Shown: positions 1 to 8,059 of the stretch, piece after piece
How the letters are laid out: each line of letters begins with the position of its first letter
How positions within the stretch are numbered: position 1 is the stretch's first letter
From: Clostridia bacterium
GTDB taxonomy: Bacteria > Bacillota > Clostridia > Christensenellales > UBA1242
Direction of reading: 5' to 3'
NCBI GenBank assembly: GCA_017409005.1
Contig: JAFQTP010000003.1
Span: 1-64,000 of the forward strand
Length of the DNA: 64,000 nt
Translations under genes and position numbers: made by a program
The notes under the pieces: generated by a model
Seen by the model: only the letters and a program-made list of their open reading frames with translations
Told to the model about the DNA's origin: nothing
The model's database searches: none

Positions 1-5
1 ACCAT

Positions 6-122
6 TGCTGGTGGCAATAGCAGAGGGGAAACACCTGTTCCCATTCCGAACACAGAAGTGAAGACCTCTAACGCCAAGAATACTAGTTTGGTAACGAACT
101 GGAAATATAGGTAGCTGCCAGC
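6..122 (+). rRNA. rrf: 5S ribosomal RNA
   Basis: The stretch has the conserved 5S core (CCGAACACAGAAGTGAAG, positions 47-64). Its ends pair as the usual terminal helix: GCTGGTGGC near 7-15 with GCTGCCAGC at 114-122. The length of about 116 nt is normal. It opens the window and is followed by a strong terminator, so it is probably the last gene of an rRNA operon whose 23S gene lies just upstream. The exact ends are uncertain by a few bases. Confidence 0.95.
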
Positions 123-133
123 TTTCCATTATT

Positions 134-161
134 GAAGAACCACAAGGTTCTTCTTTTTTTT
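134..161 (+). terminator. Terminator of the rRNA operon
   Basis: A perfect 8-bp stem (GAAGAACC/GGTTCTTC) with a 4-nt loop is followed by eight T residues, directly after the 5S gene. Confidence 0.9.
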
Positions 162-418
162 CCTTTTTGGCGAAGATAAAGATAATTACAAAATGTGATT
201 ATGATGTTTTAATGTAATATATGGTAATTATATTTATAAATTCTTATTAAAACGATTGTATTAATTTAATTATTTTATTTGTTATTTTTATATTATGTAA
301 ACCATTTAATTATGGCTTTATATAGCCAAAAAACTCGTTGTTGCATAGTAGTGGGGAAGTGTCTAAATTTTAACTTTAAATTTATTAAAAATTTTTGTAA
401 TTTATTTGAAAAAAAGTG
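162..418. other. AT-rich spacer without a recognised gene
   Basis: I see no credible coding region in this spacer. It holds a small hairpin (TGGCT/AGCCA, about 314-329) and one copy of the intergenic motif GCATAGTAG at 343-351, which recurs at three other intergenic positions in the window. Confidence 0.5.
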
Positions 419-447
419 TTGACTTTTGTGGGGTTAATGCATATAAT
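419..447 (+). promoter_or_regulatory. Promoter of tRNA-Asn
   Basis: TTGACT (419-424) and TATAAT (442-447) are separated by exactly 17 bp. The tRNA begins 12 nt after the -10 box. This is a near-consensus housekeeping promoter, as expected for a stable RNA gene. Confidence 0.85.
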
Positions 448-458
448 ATTGTTGTTAT

Positions 459-533
459 TCCTCGATAGCTCAACGGTGGAGCACTCGGCTGTTAACCGAT
501 AGGTTACAGGTTCGAATCCTGTTCGGGGAGCCA
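459..533 (+). tRNA. tRNA-Asn (anticodon GTT)
   Basis: The 75-nt sequence folds as a cloverleaf. The acceptor stem TCCTCGA pairs with TCGGGGA (with one G-T pair), the D arm is GCTCAACGGTGGAGC, and the anticodon GTT lies at about 491-493. The T loop is TTCGAAT and the discriminator G and CCA end are encoded. It has its own promoter and terminator. Its 3' end is copied at 692-711. Confidence 0.96.
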
Positions 534-537
534 AATA
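518..537 (+). repeat. Direct repeat, copy 1 (tRNA-Asn 3' end)
   Basis: These 20 nt cover the 3' strand of the T stem, the acceptor strand, CCA and four following bases of tRNA-Asn. They are identical to 692-711. A duplicated tRNA 3' end is the usual footprint of site-specific integration into a tRNA gene. Confidence 0.85.
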
Positions 538-539
538 AG

Positions 540-565
540 CCTAGGTTAATTACCTAGGTTTTTTT
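540..565 (+). terminator. Terminator of tRNA-Asn
   Basis: CCTAGGT and ACCTAGG form a 7-bp stem with a short AT loop, followed by seven T residues, a few bases after the tRNA CCA end. Confidence 0.85.
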
Positions 566-691
566 ATTTTAAAATTGGGTTAGTGTACATAGATTCGAAC
601 CCACGGTTCGTTCTGTCGACCAGATCGCAAACAAGTTTCTCCCGGCTTTGGCTAGAAACTTGCCACTGGCAACTTTCATTAACGCGTCGCC
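566..691. other. GC-rich structured insert behind tRNA-Asn, nature unknown
   Basis: This segment is clearly richer in G and C than its surroundings and is full of short inverted repeats: CGAACC/GGTTCG at 596-610, CAAGTTTCT/AGAAACTTG at 632-662 (9 bp, 13-nt loop) and TTGCCA/TGGCAA at 660-672. Read on the minus strand, 590-605 contains a tRNA T-arm-like stretch (GGGTTCGAATC). No cloverleaf or reading frame was found. It could be a remnant of a small mobile element, a degenerate tRNA or a non-coding RNA. Confidence 0.5.
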
Positions 692-711
692 CCTGTTCGG
701 GGAGCCAAATA
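692..711 (+). repeat. Direct repeat, copy 2 (partial tRNA-Asn 3' end)
   Basis: This is an exact 20-nt copy of 518-537 without the rest of a tRNA. Like the true tRNA it is followed within a few bases by its own terminator. That suggests the original tRNA-terminator junction was split by an insertion. Confidence 0.85.
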
Positions 712-713
712 GA

Positions 714-743
714 AAAGATAGGTTTTAATACCTATCTTTTTTT
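714..743 (+). terminator. Second terminator behind the tRNA fragment
   Basis: AAAGATAGGT and ACCTATCTTT form a 10-bp perfect stem around a 6-nt loop, followed by a T run. It lies 2 nt after the duplicated tRNA end. Confidence 0.85.
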
Positions 744-758
744 GTTTTCTTAATTACT

Positions 759-786
759 TTGAAAATTTTTACTTGATTGTTATAAT
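759..786 (+). promoter_or_regulatory. Probable promoter of the 823-9113 operon
   Basis: TTGAAA (759-764) and a perfect TATAAT (781-786) lie 16 bp apart, and the first gene of the operon starts 36 bp further on. No other convincing promoter or terminator was seen until 9113, so this promoter may drive all eight genes. Confidence 0.65.
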
Positions 787-822
787 TAACTTAATATTAC
801 TAAATTATTTTAAGGGAAAGCG

Positions 823-1740
823 ATGTTTTTAGATAAATTTGTTTTACCTATTGACCAAGAGGAAACAATTATTGAAATAAAAATGGACCAAAATGGTGGA
901 CCGCTAGGATACATTGATAATCCGTATCCGTGCGGAGTTTTTTCTAGGAAAGAATTACACCAAGTTGATTTTGATAAAATAACTATTTTATATGGTGGCA
1001 ATGGTTCTGGCAAAAGTACACTTCTTAATTTAATTGCTTCTAAACTAGAACTTAAACGCATGGCTCCATATAACTCAAGTGAAACTTTTGATTTATATGT
1101 TGACCATTGTGGTTTTGAATTTGGTTACGACGACGAGGGCTTCTTACAAGAAATTCCTGAAAATAGCCGTATTATTACTAGCGACGATATTTTTGATTAT
1201 ATGCTTGCTGTTAGAAGTAATAACTTTGAAATTTCAGAAGAAAAAGATAAGGTTAAGCAGTATCATGCAGATTTAAAGTTTGGCGATACAATTAAAATGC
1301 AAGGGCTTCAAGACTACGAAAAAGTTAGAGATCAAGTTCAGGCTAGGCGTAAAACTTTAAGCAGACGCAAATTTATTAGAAATTTGGCTGGTCAGGAAGT
1401 TAGGCTTAATAGTAATGGCGAAACTGCACTTAACTATTTTTATGCTAATTTGCAGGATAACACTTTATATTGCTTAGACGAACCTGAAAATAGTTTGTCG
1501 CCTAAAATGCAATTAGAACTTGTTAAATTTTTAGAAGAAATGGCAAAATATTGTGGGTGCCAGTTTATTATTGCAACTCATTCGCCATTTTTGCTTGCAC
1601 TAAGCGGTGCTAAAATTTACGACTTGGATTCTACACCAGTAGAACTAAAAAAATGGTGGGAACTTGAAAATCCAAAAACATATTTTAATTTTTTCTATAA
1701 AAACAAACAGCTGTTCTTAAAAGAAAACAATAATGACTAA
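823..1740 (+). CDS. AAA/ABC-type ATPase (AAA_15/AAA_21-like), first gene of the operon
   Basis: This 305-aa soluble protein has the core of the SMC/ABC-like AAA ATPases. A Walker A (GGNGSGKST) lies at about 58-66, a signature-like GET segment near 205, a Walker B (YCLDEPEN) near 216-223 and an H-loop (IIATHSPF) near 250. It should bind and hydrolyse ATP as a dimer. Family members act alone or with nucleases in DNA repair and defence, but no nuclease domain (such as TOPRIM) is visible here, so the target is unknown. The start has an AAGGGA ribosome site. The next gene begins 35 bp after the stop. Confidence is high for the fold and low for the role. Confidence 0.85.
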   Translation: MFLDKFVLPIDQEETIIEIKMDQNGGPLGYIDNPYPCGVFSRKELHQVDFDKITILYGGNGSGKSTLLNLIASKLELKRMAPYNSSETFDLYVDHCGFEFGYDDEGFLQEIPENSRIITSDDIFDYMLAVRSNNFEISEEKDKVKQYHADLKFGDTIKMQGLQDYEKVRDQVQARRKTLSRRKFIRNLAGQEVRLNSNGETALNYFYANLQDNTLYCLDEPENSLSPKMQLELVKFLEEMAKYCGCQFIIATHSPFLLALSGAKIYDLDSTPVELKKWWELENPKTYFNFFYKNKQLFLKENNND

Positions 1741-1775
1741 TATTGTTATTAATAAACCCAAAAAGGAGAAACGTT

Positions 1776-2777
1776 ATGCAAAGTTTTAATAAATTTATTG
1801 AAATGTTTAGTAATAATTATGGAAAAACATTAACTAACTTACTTGAGCAATATAATAAACTTTGCAATCTGTTAACCTATGAAGAGGTTTTGTTAGATAA
1901 AAAGCTGTTTTTAAGTTACGAAAAAGAAAAAAACAAACTTGAGCCACTAATTTTAGAATACAATAATGTAAATGCTAAAATTACTGAAATTATCGAACTA
2001 AAAAAACTTTTAAACGAAATTTCTGACGAAGAAAAAGAAGTTTATGTTGCTGAGATTAATTCGGGTTTTGAAAATATTAAAATTGGTGTTCAAGAAGTTA
2101 TTAAGCAACTTAATTTAATTGATGCTAAACCTGAAAATGTTGTTGTTGAAGTGTTTTCAAATAGTCAACCCACTACAAATGTTTTATATAACGATATTTT
2201 AAAAGGTTACGAATTGTTTTGTGCTAAAAACAATTTAACTTTTAGTTTTAAAAATAATGATAACAACAGTGTTAAAATTAGTGTGTCCGGACTAAACGCA
2301 TATAAGTTGTTTGAATGCGAAGTTGGGGTGCATAGTGCTGTTTTAAAGGGTGGACAGCAGTGCAGTTGTCAAGTTTTTGTTTATAGTGTGTTAAGCGCAA
2401 ACCAAAGTGCAAACTTTACCGAAAACGATGTTGAATTTAAAGCAACACGAAGTAGCAGTGCTGGTGGGCAACATGTTAACACTACCGATAGTTCAATTAG
2501 GGCAACCCATGTGCCAACAGGAATTAGTGTTGTGTGCGAGGACGAGCGAAGCCAGTTTCAAAACAAAGCAAAGGCACTAGAAAACTTAAAGCAAAAAGTG
2601 CTAGAATTTTTTGATAATAAACTTAAAACCGAAATTGAAAAACAGAAAAAAGAACAACATAAAAAAATGAAAAACAACTTTGTTGTTAAAACATATTTTA
2701 AAGAAGACAATAAAATTATAAAATTAGATAAATCAGAAATTTTATATTCCGAATTTTTAAATGGAAATATTTTATAA
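1776..2777 (+). CDS. Class I peptide-chain release factor homologue without a codon-recognition motif
   Basis: This 333-aa protein aligns by eye with RF1/PrfA. It has a helical N-terminal domain, a central domain, the hydrolysis motif GGQ in SSAGGQHVNTTDS near 230, the ERSQ..NK..A segment after it, and a C-terminal tail like that of RF1. The GGQ loop should enter the peptidyl-transferase centre and release nascent chains. The RF1 PxT or RF2 SPF tripeptide, expected shortly after the VH at about 184-186, is replaced by LKGGQQ with a shortened loop. It is therefore unlikely to read stop codons normally. A rescue-type role (compare PrfH) is possible. The ATG at 1776 is preferred over an upstream TTG at 1743 because AAAGGAG precedes it. 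It lies between an ATPase and a helicase gene. Confidence 0.8.
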   Translation: MQSFNKFIEMFSNNYGKTLTNLLEQYNKLCNLLTYEEVLLDKKLFLSYEKEKNKLEPLILEYNNVNAKITEIIELKKLLNEISDEEKEVYVAEINSGFENIKIGVQEVIKQLNLIDAKPENVVVEVFSNSQPTTNVLYNDILKGYELFCAKNNLTFSFKNNDNNSVKISVSGLNAYKLFECEVGVHSAVLKGGQQCSCQVFVYSVLSANQSANFTENDVEFKATRSSSAGGQHVNTTDSSIRATHVPTGISVVCEDERSQFQNKAKALENLKQKVLEFFDNKLKTEIEKQKKEQHKKMKNNFVVKTYFKEDNKIIKLDKSEILYSEFLNGNIL

Positions 2778-2804
2778 AAAGTTATATAAATTTTAAAGGA
2801 TAAC

Positions 2805-5237
2805 ATGAAAAAGGATATTTTAAACTTAAAAGTTAATACCACACAAACGGTGCTTTCTAGTAAAAGTCTTTTTTATAAAACTGAAAAATTTATTGCTGAA
2901 ACAAAATATATTTTAAACATCGACTATTTGCTTAGTAAAGTTGCTGAGTGTGTTTTACAAAACATAGCTGATGTTACTTTAAATGAAAATCAAAAGTTTA
3001 ATTTAGTTGATTGTTTTTTAGTTGAAACTGCCGACAAAGCATTTAGTTTTATGTTTAAGTTTGGTTTTCAGTTGGGTGGCGAACTAAACCCAACCGACAT
3101 CGTGTTTTTTGATTATGTTAATGCTAATGTTGATGCTCAAACCGAGCACACCATTAACGAATATGTTGCGCTTAACCCAGTTGTTAACATAACAATAAAA
3201 AAATTTAAACATGCGGTTAAACAGCACGATTTTTTAAAACTTTATTTGGTTTCAAACATGGCTTGTGTTAACTTACCAAAACTTAACCAAACACAAAAAC
3301 AAATTGTTGAAACCATTGATAAAAATGTGCTTGTGCAAGGTGTTGCCGGAAGTGGAAAAACAAACATTTGCATAGATAAAATTATTTTTACCGCATGCAA
3401 AAATTATAGCGGAAAAGTGCTTTACACAACATTTAGTAGGGGACTATTAATTGATACCAAATTAAAAGTTGAAGAATATAAACGAAACTTAGAAAAAGTG
3501 CTTTCCGATTATAAACAAAATAAAATTATATTTTTAGACGATAACCACAAAAAAGCACTTGAAAACAAACTTGGCATTTACTTTTTTAGTGAAGATGATA
3601 ATCAAATAATTGCAAAATTAGAACACGTTGTTAACTATTTAACCAATAAAGTTGATTATTTATTAATTGAAGATTTATATGAAAAAAAGTTTAACACTAA
3701 ACCAGTTTTTGCAAATCAAAATTATTTTATTAACACCTATTCAAAAAACTTAACAAACCATCAAATAGAAAAAGCTTTTAACAAACTGTCAATGCTATCT
3801 AAAGAAATTATTTATAAAGAAATTTATGGTATGATTTTTGGTTTTTACAACTTAGAACAAAAGCCGGAAATTATGCCTCTTAGTGCTTATGTTGAGGCTA
3901 GGCAAAATAGTTTTAGTAGGCAAGAATGTGAAACAATTTACCAAATTGCACTTGATTATAAAAAGCACCTAGAGCAAAATGGCATACTTGATAATAACTT
4001 GGCTTCTAAAAAACTGATTGATGTTTTGGGAAACTATTTTGAATATTCGCTTTCAATTATCGACGAAGTGCAAGATTACACACAAGCAAATTTATGTTTG
4101 TTTAAAAAACTAAGTTTAAAAATGTTTTGCGTGGGCGATGCATTGCAAATGATTAATCCATCATATTTTAACTTTGGATATTTAAAAAATTTATTATTCA
4201 ACAAAGATGTTACCGATGTTTTAGAGTTAAAGCACAACTATCGTAATAGCGCAAAAATTCAACACATAATTGAAGAACTTAATGTTATTAACAAGCAAGA
4301 GTTTGGAACGCACAACTTTGTGCTTAATGGGCAAAGTGTAGATAATGGTATTAAAACCACAGCGGTTTATGTTAATAGTGCTGGTTTTGCAAATAAGATT
4401 GCAAATAGTAAATTTGATAATTTTACCTTTGTTGTTTCTGATGAAAAACAAAAACAAGAACTTACCAAAATTATAAAACAACAAGAAGTTTTAACTGTTA
4501 GCGAAATTAAAGGCTTAGAACGCGACACGGTTGTGGCATATAATTTGCTTAGTGCAAACTTAGATAAATGGCAATCGTTGCAACGAAATAAAGTTAATCA
4601 CAAACAAGCCGACGAAAATTCGGTGTTTAGATATTACTATAATTTATTTTATGTTGGGTTAACTAGGGCAAAGCAAAACTTGTTTGTGTTTGAACAAAAT
4701 TTAGTTAGTCAGTTCGAAAACTTTTTTAAGCAAAATTTTAAAGTTCTTAATGCCACAGATGCTGTTGGAGAACTAAACAACATTGTTAAAAAAGTTGAGT
4801 TTACCGAGCGTGAAGCAATTAGTAGGGTTGAAGAGTTTGTTAAACTAGAGCAATTTGATAATGCAAGGTTTGCGGCAAGCAAAATTAAAAACGATGTAAA
4901 CCGAATTAACGCAATGCGAACCATTGATATTTATGAAAAACATATTAGTGTTGGTAATTATAGGGAAGCCGGAATTAAGTTTTGGGAATTTGGTATGTTA
5001 ACCGAAGCTAAACAACAATTTACTCTTTCTGGCGACCAAATGCTTATTGACCTAATTGAAACCATTAGCAAAAACAACAATAATAATTTAAATGTTGATA
5101 TTGTTAATTACTTTTTAGATGTAAAACAAAATAGTGTTGCAACCAAATTTATTTTAGAAACATTAAATAAAGACGTTGCAAGTTTAAAAGAAAGTTTAAA
5201 CCAAACAAAACAAAATTTTAAAAAAGGTAGAAAATAG
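2805..5237 (+). CDS. UvrD/Rep-like superfamily 1 DNA helicase
   Basis: All SF1A motifs are visible in this 810-aa protein: the Q-like motif (LNQTQKQIV) just before Walker A (GVAGSGKT, about 179-187), motif II (IIDEVQDY, about 415), motif III (VGDALQM), the NYRN segment near 478, motif V (SEIKGLERDTVV) and motif VI (YVGLTRAK, about 615). It should use ATP to translocate on single-stranded nucleic acid. About 170 N-terminal residues have no recognised domain. The C-terminal 150 residues look helical and repeat-like (TPR-like). No nuclease domain was seen. An AAAGGA site precedes the ATG. It starts 27 bp after the release-factor gene and is followed after 2 bp by the next gene. Confidence 0.85.
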   Translation: MKKDILNLKVNTTQTVLSSKSLFYKTEKFIAETKYILNIDYLLSKVAECVLQNIADVTLNENQKFNLVDCFLVETADKAFSFMFKFGFQLGGELNPTDIVFFDYVNANVDAQTEHTINEYVALNPVVNITIKKFKHAVKQHDFLKLYLVSNMACVNLPKLNQTQKQIVETIDKNVLVQGVAGSGKTNICIDKIIFTACKNYSGKVLYTTFSRGLLIDTKLKVEEYKRNLEKVLSDYKQNKIIFLDDNHKKALENKLGIYFFSEDDNQIIAKLEHVVNYLTNKVDYLLIEDLYEKKFNTKPVFANQNYFINTYSKNLTNHQIEKAFNKLSMLSKEIIYKEIYGMIFGFYNLEQKPEIMPLSAYVEARQNSFSRQECETIYQIALDYKKHLEQNGILDNNLASKKLIDVLGNYFEYSLSIIDEVQDYTQANLCLFKKLSLKMFCVGDALQMINPSYFNFGYLKNLLFNKDVTDVLELKHNYRNSAKIQHIIEELNVINKQEFGTHNFVLNGQSVDNGIKTTAVYVNSAGFANKIANSKFDNFTFVVSDEKQKQELTKIIKQQEVLTVSEIKGLERDTVVAYNLLSANLDKWQSLQRNKVNHKQADENSVFRYYYNLFYVGLTRAKQNLFVFEQNLVSQFENFFKQNFKVLNATDAVGELNNIVKKVEFTEREAISRVEEFVKLEQFDNARFAASKIKNDVNRINAMRTIDIYEKHISVGNYREAGIKFWEFGMLTEAKQQFTLSGDQMLIDLIETISKNNNNNLNVDIVNYFLDVKQNSVATKFILETLNKDVASLKESLNQTKQNFKKGRK

Positions 5238-5239
5238 GT

Positions 5240-5950
5240 ATGGAAGAAGATATTAAAATGCTTATTACCACATTTAAGGAATATAGAGATTTAATTGGTC
5301 CTATTGAAGCAAACTTGCGTGAATTTTCAAGTTCGTTTGAAAGCGTTAAATCGGACATTGCAAATTTAAACAGCAGTTTTGATGGTGGTTTGCAAAACAA
5401 ACTAGACCAAATTTATAAAGAACTATCAACTCAAGCCGACAAAGCAAAAACTTTGGCAAATCAAGTTGATAGGTTTTTAGGTGCTACAAACAAGTATGTT
5501 AGTGGTGTTGAAAGCGTTGTTAGTTTGGTTTCGCAAATCGAGGGCAAACTTAATGCTGTTAACGAACTTCAACAAAAAGCTGAAAACCAAATTGAAAAAC
5601 TTAATGTTATTATTGAAGAAAAACGTAAAACATACGATATTCGTGGGCTAGAAAAAAACTTGGAAAATTATAATGTGGGAGTTCAAAAGGTTAGCGAATA
5701 TATTAATAAAGATGTTGCCGAAACATTAAAAAACAGCAGCGACAAAATTAAAGAAATTCACGATAAAAACATTAGCATTTATGAAGCAATTGTTGAAGAA
5801 AAAAGTAGCATTGATAAACTTGTTGATAGTTATAACGCTTCAAATAAACTTCTTAAAAAAATTGTTGAAGATAACGATGTTAATGAAGAATATATTTTCG
5901 AAATTTTAGACAAGTGGGCGTTAGACCGAAAAGTTAAAACCAAAAAATAA
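5240..5950 (+). CDS. Coiled-coil protein of unknown function
   Basis: This 236-aa protein is predicted soluble and almost entirely helical. It is rich in heptad-like Leu/Ile/Val spacing with Glu, Lys and Asn, most clearly between about 15 and 130 and from 140 to 210. It lacks a signal peptide, a membrane segment or a known catalytic motif. The ATG follows the helicase stop by two bases, with the ribosome site inside the end of the helicase gene, so translation is probably coupled. It may be a structural partner of the helicase or ATPase, which is an inference from position only. Confidence 0.75.
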   Translation: MEEDIKMLITTFKEYRDLIGPIEANLREFSSSFESVKSDIANLNSSFDGGLQNKLDQIYKELSTQADKAKTLANQVDRFLGATNKYVSGVESVVSLVSQIEGKLNAVNELQQKAENQIEKLNVIIEEKRKTYDIRGLEKNLENYNVGVQKVSEYINKDVAETLKNSSDKIKEIHDKNISIYEAIVEEKSSIDKLVDSYNASNKLLKKIVEDNDVNEEYIFEILDKWALDRKVKTKK

Positions 5951-5965
5951 ATTAAGGAGTAAAAA

Positions 5966-7831
5966 ATGAACCAGGTTTCGTGTAACAAAATATTAGATTC
6001 AATAAAGCAAGATAACTTGGCTCTTTTTTCTGCGCTTACCGATAAAAGTAAAAACTTGCTGTTTGGCAGATTTCCGCTTTTAAGCCTGTGTTATTTATAT
6101 AACGCAAACAACATAATTAAAAAATTTGAAACCGAACTTTTAAAGATTTCAAACTATAATTTGGTTAACGAAAACGTTGAAATTTATAAAAAATTTAAAA
6201 GTGCTGCTGGCAAAAGTTTAAGGCTTTACACAAAACAAAATGCAGTTGTTTCGCCACTTGAAATGCTTGCAATTTTGCACGACGACCAAAAAGTTAAAAA
6301 ACATTTTTCTTGTGTTAGTTTAACAAATGAAATGGTTGAAAACTTAACTAAAATTTATGCATACAACAAACAAACTGTTAATGTTGAAACAAACAAAATT
6401 AAGGTTGGTTTTAAACCACTAACTAGTGTTCAAAAGAAAAACTATAAGTGGGGAATGGCACTAAGTTTGGTGTGTATGGTTTTGTTTGTAAGCAGTTTAT
6501 TTATGTTCAACATTTTTACAGGACTTGCAACCGCAAATAGTCCGTTTAAAATTTATAGCCAAGCACAGCTATATAGTGCACTAAATTCAAGCGGAAACTA
6601 TGTTTTGGCTTCAAACATCGAACTTAACAACTTTAAGGGCAATTCAATTTTTAGTGGAACATTAGATGGTGCTGGTTATAAAATAAGTGTTAAAAGCTTA
6701 TCCGATAATCAACTTTTGCAAGATAATAAGGGGACGCTTAAAAACTTAAACATAACTTACCCAGCTATTCAAAAAAACATTACAACAAGTTTTAGTTTGC
6801 TAAGTCAAACAAATAGTGGTGTGGTTTCTAATGTTAATGTGGCTGCCGAAAACATAACATTAAACACAACAACGTTAGTTAAAGAGGTTTTAAATGTTAG
6901 TGCTGTTGCAAACAAAAACACTGGAATCATTGAAAATTGTGTTATTGATTTAAATGCGCAAGTTAATGCAAATGGTGGAGGTGAAACATTTGTTGCAGGC
7001 ATTTGTGCCGATAATGATGGAACAATTAACAATTGCAAACTATCTGGCAATGTTGGTGCATCAGAGGCTGATGTGGCTGGAATTTGCGTTAATAACCAAA
7101 TAAATTCAACTATTGATGGTTGCGTAAATAGTGCCACACTTATGCAAACCTCCGAACATAACGAATGGAACCCATCGCTTTCGGGCATTGCACTTAACAA
7201 CTGGGGAAGTGTTAAAAATTGCGGTAACACAGCAAATTTAAGTGTGGTTTCAAACAATGCTAGTTTAAATGCACAAGGAACAGCATTTTTGGGTGGAATT
7301 GTTGCTTATAATTATAGCGAAATTAATCATTGCAAAAACACAGGCAATTTAAGTGTTTCAACTAAAAACATTGTGGCTTATTGTGCTGGAATTTTTGCCC
7401 ATTCAACCTATTGGGTTACCGAAGATAATAAAACTATTATGCCTGAAATTTTAAATTGTGGTGTTGAATGCGAAATTGAAGTAGTAACTAACCATGAATA
7501 TGCTTTTGCTTTTAGTGGCGGACTTGGTGGCTTTTTATATGGTAAACTAAACAATTGTTTTTCGGCAGTAAATTTTAAAACTGACTATAACAAAGAAAAA
7601 TATTATGTTGGTACTGCGCTTGGTTCGTCTTACTACGATTTTTGGAGCGATTATATTTGTTTAGAGGCACAAAATAATTATGTTCTTGTGCAAAATGGTG
7701 TAAATTATCAAATTGGTTCACTTATAACAAATGGGCAACTATCGAGTTATGGTTTAGACGTATTAAACGGACAAATTAACACCCTTGGCACTTTAGATGC
7801 AATTAAAGCTTTGGAGGTTTATTATGAATAA
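5966..7831 (+). CDS. Membrane-anchored GLUG/beta-helix-like surface protein with a cytoplasmic N-terminal domain
   Basis: This 621-aa protein starts with about 155 soluble residues, weakly ankyrin-like (helical pairs, for example around 35-60). One membrane segment follows at about 163-187. The remaining 430 residues are rich in Gly, Asn, Ser and Cys. They hold repeated turns of the type GIIENC, GTINNC and GSVKNC, as in GLUG-motif right-handed beta-helix proteins, which are usually extracellular adhesins or carbohydrate-binding surfaces. The orientation (N-terminus inside) is inferred from the basic residues before the membrane segment. It follows the coiled-coil gene by 15 bp and overlaps the next gene by 8 bp, so it belongs to the same operon. 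Confidence 0.75.
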   Translation: MNQVSCNKILDSIKQDNLALFSALTDKSKNLLFGRFPLLSLCYLYNANNIIKKFETELLKISNYNLVNENVEIYKKFKSAAGKSLRLYTKQNAVVSPLEMLAILHDDQKVKKHFSCVSLTNEMVENLTKIYAYNKQTVNVETNKIKVGFKPLTSVQKKNYKWGMALSLVCMVLFVSSLFMFNIFTGLATANSPFKIYSQAQLYSALNSSGNYVLASNIELNNFKGNSIFSGTLDGAGYKISVKSLSDNQLLQDNKGTLKNLNITYPAIQKNITTSFSLLSQTNSGVVSNVNVAAENITLNTTTLVKEVLNVSAVANKNTGIIENCVIDLNAQVNANGGGETFVAGICADNDGTINNCKLSGNVGASEADVAGICVNNQINSTIDGCVNSATLMQTSEHNEWNPSLSGIALNNWGSVKNCGNTANLSVVSNNASLNAQGTAFLGGIVAYNYSEINHCKNTGNLSVSTKNIVAYCAGIFAHSTYWVTEDNKTIMPEILNCGVECEIEVVTNHEYAFAFSGGLGGFLYGKLNNCFSAVNFKTDYNKEKYYVGTALGSSYYDFWSDYICLEAQNNYVLVQNGVNYQIGSLITNGQLSSYGLDVLNGQINTLGTLDAIKALEVYYE

Positions 7832-8048
7832 ATCTAATAAATTGTCTTCAATTATTTTAATTACTCTAATAACAATTAACGTCTTGTTTGTTTTATTTGT
7901 GGCAACCATAGCGGTTTTAATGGCTTTTAAACAAATTGTGTTTATAAACCTATACTTAATTTTAATTATAGTTGTGGCAAGTTTAAATTTGCTATATCTA
8001 ATTTATTTTGTTACACTTTTATTAATTAATAAAATAAAAACAAAATAG
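7824..8048 (+). CDS. Small two-segment membrane protein
   Basis: This 74-aa protein consists of two hydrophobic segments, about 10-37 and 42-70, joined by a short polar turn. It has a Lys-rich C-terminus and no recognisable family. The start at 7824 is chosen because TTGGAGG precedes it at a good distance. An in-frame ATG at 7797 lies inside the preceding gene and has no ribosome site. The gene overlaps the end of the surface-protein gene by 8 bp, so the two may be translated together and possibly act together in the membrane. Confidence 0.7.
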   Translation: MNKSNKLSSIILITLITINVLFVLFVATIAVLMAFKQIVFINLYLILIIVVASLNLLYLIYFVTLLLINKIKTK

Positions 8049-8059
8049 TGGAGAGTGTT

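Noticed and set aside
571..610. A second tRNA on the minus strand with a T-arm-like stretch
   Set aside because: No acceptor stem, D arm or anticodon arm could be paired around it, so I list it as part of an unexplained insert instead.
7797..7823. Upstream in-frame ATG for the small membrane protein
   Set aside because: It lies within the surface-protein gene without a ribosome site, whereas the ATG at 7824 follows GGAGG at the right distance.
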